Part shown: positions 59,652 to 64,000 of the stretch, piece by piece
Position numbering within the stretch: position 1 is the stretch's first letter
Layout: each line of letters begins with the position of its first letter
NCBI RefSeq assembly: GCF_003048875.2
Contig: NZ_CP049264.1
Location: 806,001-870,000 of the forward strand
Length of the DNA stretch: 64,000 bases
Origin: Campylobacter concisus
GTDB taxonomy: Bacteria; Campylobacterota; Campylobacteria; Campylobacterales; Campylobacteraceae
Reading direction: 5' to 3'
Made by a program: the position numbers and the translations under genes
Notes under the pieces: generated by a model
Seen by the model: the letters and a program-made list of their open reading frames with translations, nothing else
What the model was told of the DNA's origin: nothing
Databases searched by the model: none

Positions 59652-61127
59652 TCATTGTGCGTAAAAGCCGCTAACCTTGCCAGTTAGGTCTATCATGATG
59701 TTTTTCATCTGAGTGTAGTGCTCAAGGATGATCTTGTGTGTCTCACGGCCGATACCTGAGTTTTTATATCCGCCAAATGGGCTGCCTGCTGGGATTTGAT
59801 TGTAAGTGTTGATCCAGACCCTGCCAGTCTCCATAGACCTTGCAACGCGAAGTGCTTTTGTGATGTCTTGCGTGAAAATTCCGCCACCAAGGCCGTATTC
59901 GCTGTCATTTACCATTTTGATAAGCTCGGCTTCATCTTTAAATTTGATGACAACGCCAACTGGTCCAAAGATTTCTTCTTGAGCCACTCTCATATCGTTT
60001 GTCACATCAACTAGCAGCGTTGGCTCGACAAATGCGCCCTTGTCGCAACCATTTGCGGTGTAGGCTTTACCACCGATTGCTACTTTTGCACCTTCTTTTT
60101 TGCCGATCTCGACGTAGTTTAAGATTTGCTCAGCTTGTTTTTTATTGATCTGAGAGCCCATTTGAGTGCTATGATCTAGCGGATCGCCAACTTTTATAGT
60201 GCTAAATTTCTTAACCGCAGCCTCTATAAATTTGTCATAAAAACTCTCTTCTACGAAAATTCTCGATCCCGCGCAGCAAACTTGACCTTGGTTAAACAAA
60301 ATTCCAAGCTGAAGGCCATCAAGCGCCTTGTCTAAATTTGCGTCGCTAAAGAAGATATTTGCGCTCTTGCCACCAAGCTCAAGTGTGGCTGGGATGATAC
60401 GGCGAGCCGCAGCTATGGCGATATCACGGCCGATCTCGGTTGATCCAGTAAATGCTAGCTTATCAAGGCCTGGGTGGTTTTTGATCCACTCGCCGCTCTT
60501 GCTGCCTCTGCCAGTTACTATATTTATCAAACCTTTTGGCAAAATTTTATCTATCAGCCTAAATAGCTCAAGCACGCTTAGGCTTGTCTCGCTTGAAGGT
60601 TTAAACACGCTCGCATCGCCCGCTGCGATCACTGGAGCTAGCTTCCAAGCTGCCATTAGAAATGGAAAATTCCAAGGCACGATCTGACCCACTACGCCTA
60701 TTGGCTCGCGCAAAACGATAGAGAGTTGCTTCTCGTCAAGCACATTTGCGCTGCCTTCTTCGCCCATGATAACGCCAGCAAAGTACCTAAAATGCTCGGC
60801 TGCAAAAGGGATATCGACATTTAGCGTCTCACGGATCGGCTTGCCGTTGTCCATACTTTCAACTTTTGCTAAGTGTTCTTTGTGCTCGTCGATGATATCA
60901 GCGATCTTGTTTAGCAGCTTTGCGCGCTCGCTAACTGTGGTGTGTTTAAATTTATTAAAAGCCTCACGTGCAGCACGAACTGCGTCATTTACATCTTCTT
61001 CGGTAGCATCAGCGATCTTTGCAAGGTGCTCGCCGTTTGCTGGATTTTTGGCATCAAGTGTAGCGCCGTCTTTTGCGTCACGCCACTCACCATTTATGAA
61101 AAGCCCGTATTTTTCAAGTAGTTTCAT
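59652..61127 (-). CDS. NAD(P)-dependent aldehyde dehydrogenase
   Basis: A 491-residue class of ALDH: cofactor pocket IVPWNFPFLMAAWKLAPVIAAGD, TGSTEIG, the general base Glu in LELGGKSANIFF (about 258-269) and the catalytic Cys in FNQGQVCCAGSRIF (near 293), EEIFGPV later. The order suggests oxidation of small aliphatic or betaine-type aldehydes, but the substrate is not decidable. It has its own terminator and a 126-base AT-rich upstream gap, so it is probably monocistronic. Confidence 0.94.
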   Translation of the reverse strand: MKLLEKYGLFINGEWRDAKDGATLDAKNPANGEHLAKIADATEEDVNDAVRAAREAFNKFKHTTVSERAKLLNKIADIIDEHKEHLAKVESMDNGKPIRETLNVDIPFAAEHFRYFAGVIMGEEGSANVLDEKQLSIVLREPIGVVGQIVPWNFPFLMAAWKLAPVIAAGDASVFKPSSETSLSVLELFRLIDKILPKGLINIVTGRGSKSGEWIKNHPGLDKLAFTGSTEIGRDIAIAAARRIIPATLELGGKSANIFFSDANLDKALDGLQLGILFNQGQVCCAGSRIFVEESFYDKFIEAAVKKFSTIKVGDPLDHSTQMGSQINKKQAEQILNYVEIGKKEGAKVAIGGKAYTANGCDKGAFVEPTLLVDVTNDMRVAQEEIFGPVGVVIKFKDEAELIKMVNDSEYGLGGGIFTQDITKALRVARSMETGRVWINTYNQIPAGSPFGGYKNSGIGRETHKIILEHYTQMKNIMIDLTGKVSGFYAQ

Positions 61128-61253
61128 ACTTTTCTCCTTGATTAAGATTTTGTAAAAGGATTATAATATTAATAAAATTTATCAAAAATAAATTTTGGAC
61201 ATAAATTCTCTTTTTTAATAAATTTTATTATTTAAAGTAGGGTGGTTTTAAAT

Positions 61254-62423
61254 TTAACTCTGCCAAGTGAGCAAAAACGTAGTCTCGCCATCAAGTTCGC
61301 TTTGGCATTTTACGGTGATGCCGTTTTTCTTGCAGCACTCTTTTACTAAATTTAGCCCTATGCCAAAGCCGCCTTGATCGTCGTTAAATCTCGTGTAACG
61401 ATCAAAAATTTTCATCTGCTGCTCTTTACTGATGCCACGTCCAGTGTTGCTTATGCTAAAGAAATTTGGCTCTAAAATGATGCTAACCTTTGAATTTGGT
61501 GCTGCATATTTTGAGGCGTTGCTTAAGAGATTGTCTAAAATTTTACTCACATCTTCAAGGTCTGCGTTTATAAAACTAGGCTTTAGGCTAGCGTCTATCT
61601 TAAGTCCGCGTTTGGTAAAAAATGGTGAAAAATAGTTTAACCTTTGCGTGGTTAGCAAATTTAGATCTATTAGCTCTTTTTTGCTTGGCCTATCAAGGTT
61701 AAAACTTAGATGAACGAGCGCGTCATAGATGCTGCCTAGGCTCTTTGCAGCAAGGCTGATGTTGTTAAAGCGCTTTAAATTTCGCTCATTTAGGTTTTCA
61801 CGATCGGCTGTTTCTATGCTCATCGAGATGACGCTTAGGGGTGTATTTATCTCGTGTGTTGAGTCTTTTATGAAGTGATTTAGCGTATCTATCTTTTCAT
61901 AAAGTGGCTTTAGGCTTAGTTTTGCTAAGTAAAAGGCGACAAAGAGCAGGGCAAAGAGGAAAAATGCAGCCTTTAGTGTGGTCGAAATTTGCAAGGATAA
62001 AATTTCGCCGTTGATATTTTTGCCAACTAGAAAGATGTCTGCGCGTGCGAGCTCGTCTGTGGCGTTGTCCTCCATATACTGGATCTTTTCAAAGATCGCT
62101 ACCTTGCCGTCTATCAAATTTACATTTTTGCCTTTGTTGATATTTTTGCACTCAAAATCTTTATAAATTTTCTCACCATTCTCCAGCACGATACAAGCAT
62201 GTACGCCCTTTTCGTTTGTGAGGCTTGAGACCGAGTCTAAGCCATTCATCCTGGCTTTCATATATATGCCCATCTTGATCTCTTTTAGGCTTTTTACCTC
62301 GTTTAAGATGAGTGCTTCTTTTTTATTTTGGTAGTCGTGTATAAAAAAATAGCTCAAAAATAGCACAGAGCTAACAAGATAGAGGGATAAAATTTTAAAT
62401 AAAATTTGCGTCTTTTCAGACAT
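61254..62423 (-). CDS. Sensor histidine kinase
   Basis: Two membrane helices (about 8-28 and 152-172) bound a periplasmic sensor region of about 125 residues with no known fold. The H-box STHEINTPLSVISMSIETA holds the phospho-acceptor His (near 190), followed by the N-box LDNLLSNASKYA, G1 ISNTGRGIS and G2 GGFGIGLNLV. There is no clear HAMP domain. I chose the ATG at 62421-62423, which overlaps the regulator stop by 8 bases; a GTG at 62441 is an alternative. The signal is unknown. Confidence 0.92.
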   Translation of the reverse strand: MSEKTQILFKILSLYLVSSVLFLSYFFIHDYQNKKEALILNEVKSLKEIKMGIYMKARMNGLDSVSSLTNEKGVHACIVLENGEKIYKDFECKNINKGKNVNLIDGKVAIFEKIQYMEDNATDELARADIFLVGKNINGEILSLQISTTLKAAFFLFALLFVAFYLAKLSLKPLYEKIDTLNHFIKDSTHEINTPLSVISMSIETADRENLNERNLKRFNNISLAAKSLGSIYDALVHLSFNLDRPSKKELIDLNLLTTQRLNYFSPFFTKRGLKIDASLKPSFINADLEDVSKILDNLLSNASKYAAPNSKVSIILEPNFFSISNTGRGISKEQQMKIFDRYTRFNDDQGGFGIGLNLVKECCKKNGITVKCQSELDGETTFLLTWQS

Positions 62424-63078
62424 AGATGTAGCCGTCTCCACGCTTGTTTAAAATGGCATCTTTGCCTAAAATTTGGCGTAAATTTTTGATATATACACGA
62501 AGGCTAAGCTCGCTTGGCTCCTCGTCAAATTTCCAAATTTTATTAAAAATTTCATCTTTGGTTAAAATTTTGCCCTTGTTTTGCAAAAATAGGGCGAGCA
62601 GGTCGCTCTCTTTGCTCGAGATATTTACATTTTCGCCGTTTTTACTTAGAGTTTTGCTCTGTGGGTGAAAGCAAAGATCATCTAAAATTTTGATATCTTC
62701 GCCGTTTTGGTGTGAGAAATTTCTTTTTATGAGAGCTTGCATGCGGATAAGTAGCTCTTTTAGCTCAAATGGCTTTTTTAGATAGTCATCGCAGCCGCTT
62801 TTGTAGCCTTTTTCAAGGTCGTCTATGGTGTTTAGCGAGGTGGTAAATATGCTAGGTGTTGTGACGCCAAGCTCACGTAGCGATGAAAGTAGGGAGAAGC
62901 CGTCGCCTTGCGGGAGTTTGACGTCTAGTATAAGTAGGTCAAAATTTCGCTCGTATGCAAGATCTAGTGCGTCTTTGGCATTGTTTGTAGTGGTGACATC
63001 GTAACCATTTTCGCCCAGATACTCGCTTATTAGATCAAGTAATGTTTCATCATCTTCAACAAGCAAAATTCTGACCAT
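62416..63078 (-). CDS. OmpR-family response regulator
   Basis: The receiver domain has the acidic pair ED-D (9-10), phospho-acceptor D52 in LILDVKLPQG and K102-type Lys in YLKKPFEL. A winged-helix DNA-binding domain (about 125-220) ends in ILGKDAILNKRGDGYIYV. It is partnered with the kinase that follows. AAGG lies 6 bases before the ATG at 63076-63078, which I prefer over the TTG just upstream. Its start is 9 bases after the repeat-protein gene, so the three may be cotranscribed, making that protein a possible target or sensor partner. Confidence 0.93.
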   Translation of the reverse strand: MVRILLVEDDETLLDLISEYLGENGYDVTTTNNAKDALDLAYERNFDLLILDVKLPQGDGFSLLSSLRELGVTTPSIFTTSLNTIDDLEKGYKSGCDDYLKKPFELKELLIRMQALIKRNFSHQNGEDIKILDDLCFHPQSKTLSKNGENVNISSKESDLLALFLQNKGKILTKDEIFNKIWKFDEEPSELSLRVYIKNLRQILGKDAILNKRGDGYIYV

Positions 63079-63087
63079 CAAGTGCCT

Positions 63088-63414
63088 TTACATGCCTTTT
63101 TTCATTTCGTCTTTCATGCCCATGTCGTCTTTTTTCATACCCATGTCATCTTTTTTCATTTCGTCTTTCATGCCCATGTCGTCTTTTTTCATACCCATGT
63201 CGTCTTTTTTCATTTCGTCTTTCATGCCCATGTCTTCTTTTTTAGCTTCGTGTTTTTTGACAGGATGTTTTTTAGACATATCATCTTTCATCATCTGCTC
63301 TTTCTTCATCATCTCATCTTTGCCCATCTTGTCCTTTTGCATCATTTCAGTAGCATTTGCAAGACCGCCAAACATAAACATAGCACCAAGTGCAACTAAG
63401 ATTAACTTTTTCAT
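63088..63414 (-). CDS. Exported Met/Lys/Asp repeat protein (pentapeptide MxKDx type)
   Basis: The signal peptide (MKKLILVALGAMFMFGGLANA) is followed by about 87 residues made almost entirely of Met, Lys, Asp, Glu and Gly: MGKDEMMKKEQMMKDD, then 18-residue repeats of MGMKDEMKKDDMGMKKDD. It resembles the MxKDx pentapeptide repeat proteins. At DNA level the repeat is 54 bases (see repeat entry). It is probably periplasmic; Met-rich sequences often bind copper or other metals or scavenge oxidants, but this is inference. It lies directly upstream of the two-component genes. Confidence 0.82.
   Translation of the reverse strand: MKKLILVALGAMFMFGGLANATEMMQKDKMGKDEMMKKEQMMKDDMSKKHPVKKHEAKKEDMGMKDEMKKDDMGMKKDDMGMKDEMKKDDMGMKKDDMGMKDEMKKGM
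63103..63237 (-). repeat. 54-base in-frame tandem repeat inside the MxKDx gene
   Basis: A 54-base unit begins at 63103, 63157 and 63211 (about 2.5 copies) with only one or two base changes. It encodes 18 residues. The near identity suggests recent expansion, so the protein may vary in length between strains. Confidence 0.85.
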
Positions 63415-63477
63415 AAAGTCTCCTTTAAATTAAATTATGTTGCAATTGTAGTCACTTAGTGTGAAATAAGTGTGAAT

Positions 63478-64000
63478 TTACGCAAATACAAAATAGATAA
63501 CTGGAAGCGTGATAAATGAAAAAAGCACGCCAATAGCAACTGATGAGATGGCTAGTGAGCTATCAAGTCCAGCTTTTATGACCATCGCGCTTGCAAGGGC
63601 TGATGTCGGCATCGCACATTGAAAGAGACCAACGACCCAAGTTTTGCTCATCTGGATGCCTGAGACTTTTAATATGATGAAAAATACGATAGCTGGCAAT
63701 ATCATCTTACACAAAAGCACGACGCTAACGCCTTTATATGAGCTTGTGATACTGCTAAAGTTAAGACCAACGCCGATCGCAAAAAGTGCCACTGGGGTGA
63801 CGCTACCTTCAAACATCCTAAGTGGCGCAAAGATAAAATCTGGAAGCGGGACTTCTTTTAAGACAAGACCCATAATGAGCGCGATAAATGGTGGAAATTT
63901 TAAAATTTTCATCGTATTTTGAAAGAGCGAGACCTTCTCAGGTGCGGCAAAAGATAGGATGAGTGGTCCAAGGATCGAAAGTGGGATACCAGTGGCTATT
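63478..64000 (-). CDS. AEC-family transporter (auxin efflux carrier type), C-terminal part
   Basis: The open frame runs to the window edge without a start (upstream residues IATGIPLSILGPLILSFAAP are in frame), so the gene is cut by the window. The visible 174 residues have about five membrane helices with FPPFIALIMGLVL, GSVTPVALFAIGVGLNF and AMPTSALASAMVIKAGLDSS, typical of malonate/auxin-efflux carriers. The substrate is unknown. Confidence 0.85.
   Translation of the reverse strand, partial: IATGIPLSILGPLILSFAAPEKVSLFQNTMKILKFPPFIALIMGLVLKEVPLPDFIFAPLRMFEGSVTPVALFAIGVGLNFSSITSSYKGVSVVLLCKMILPAIVFFIILKVSGIQMSKTWVVGLFQCAMPTSALASAMVIKAGLDSSLAISSVAIGVLFSFITLPVIYFVFA

Noticed and set aside
63092..63433. 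Plus-strand Ser/Phe/Met-rich frame
   Set aside because: It is a shadow of the MxKDx repeat gene on the other strand, which has a signal peptide and the usual start.

Overview
The window is chromosomal DNA of a Campylobacter, most likely of the C. concisus/C. curvus kind. The grounds are AT-rich DNA full of AAATTT, short intergenic gaps with many 4-base gene overlaps, frequent TTG/GTG starts, extended -10 promoters, and gene blocks that I recall in the same order from C. jejuni (trpC-HIT-mnmH; ilvI-ilvH-lpxD; clpB/ctpA-purC-purS-purQ-plsC; tgt next to a CorA-like gene; aroB-mscS-mtaB; rpmB-rpe-dnaQ). No rRNA, tRNA, CRISPR array, insertion sequence or prophage was seen.

Layout. 1-2.4 kb: end of a McrBC-type modified-DNA restriction locus, with mcrB interrupted by one in-frame stop. 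2.4-4.7 kb: two paralogous RarD/EamA transporters, the second with a frame problem at its start. 4.8-13.9 kb: a plus-strand run with class II DAHP synthase, an FAD/NAD(P) oxidoreductase, a 750-residue coiled-coil protein, a methyltransferase, a cysteine-cluster protein, a TPR protein, trpC, a HIT protein and mnmH. 13.9-14.4 kb: intergenic DNA with nine perfect copies of a 9-base repeat. 14.4-17.5 kb: ilvI-ilvH-lpxD. 18-22.9 kb (minus): ctpA-purC-purS-purQ-membrane protein-plsC. 23.1-25.7 kb: clpB behind a consensus promoter with an HspR-like operator. 25.8-27.6 kb: tgt and a CorA-like gene. 27.7-31 kb: Mla-type lipid transport operon. 31.1-39.1 kb: RCK-like protein, aroB, mscS, mtaB, an FtsH-like AAA protein without its protease motif, mogA, and a membrane protein.

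39.1-40 kb: relic DNA including the tail of a thiE-like gene, then an HspR-like operator and htpG. 42-43.7 kb: a DUF465 protein, a K+ channel and rpmB. 43.8-47.4 kb: an HDOD-like gene coupled to a STAS-STAS-CheX-like gene, followed by rpe and a DnaQ-type exonuclease. 47.4-48.1 kb: two relics, one a decayed piece of lpxD. 48.1-56 kb (minus): M20 peptidase with YjiG/YjiH-like membrane proteins, ppk1, Nudix, mgtE and an M23 endopeptidase, plus a 26-codon membrane peptide gene on the plus strand. 56-64 kb: a PgbA-like protein, YihY, an acidic unknown, a phosphatase, aldehyde dehydrogenase, a two-component system beside a Met/Lys/Asp repeat protein, and a truncated AEC transporter.

Most of the window is core metabolism and envelope function. 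The accessory or unusual parts are the broken McrBC locus with an embedded EVE-like domain, the HDOD/STAS/CheX pair (the best candidate for an undescribed signalling module), the protease-dead FtsH paralogue, and the relic-bearing gaps.
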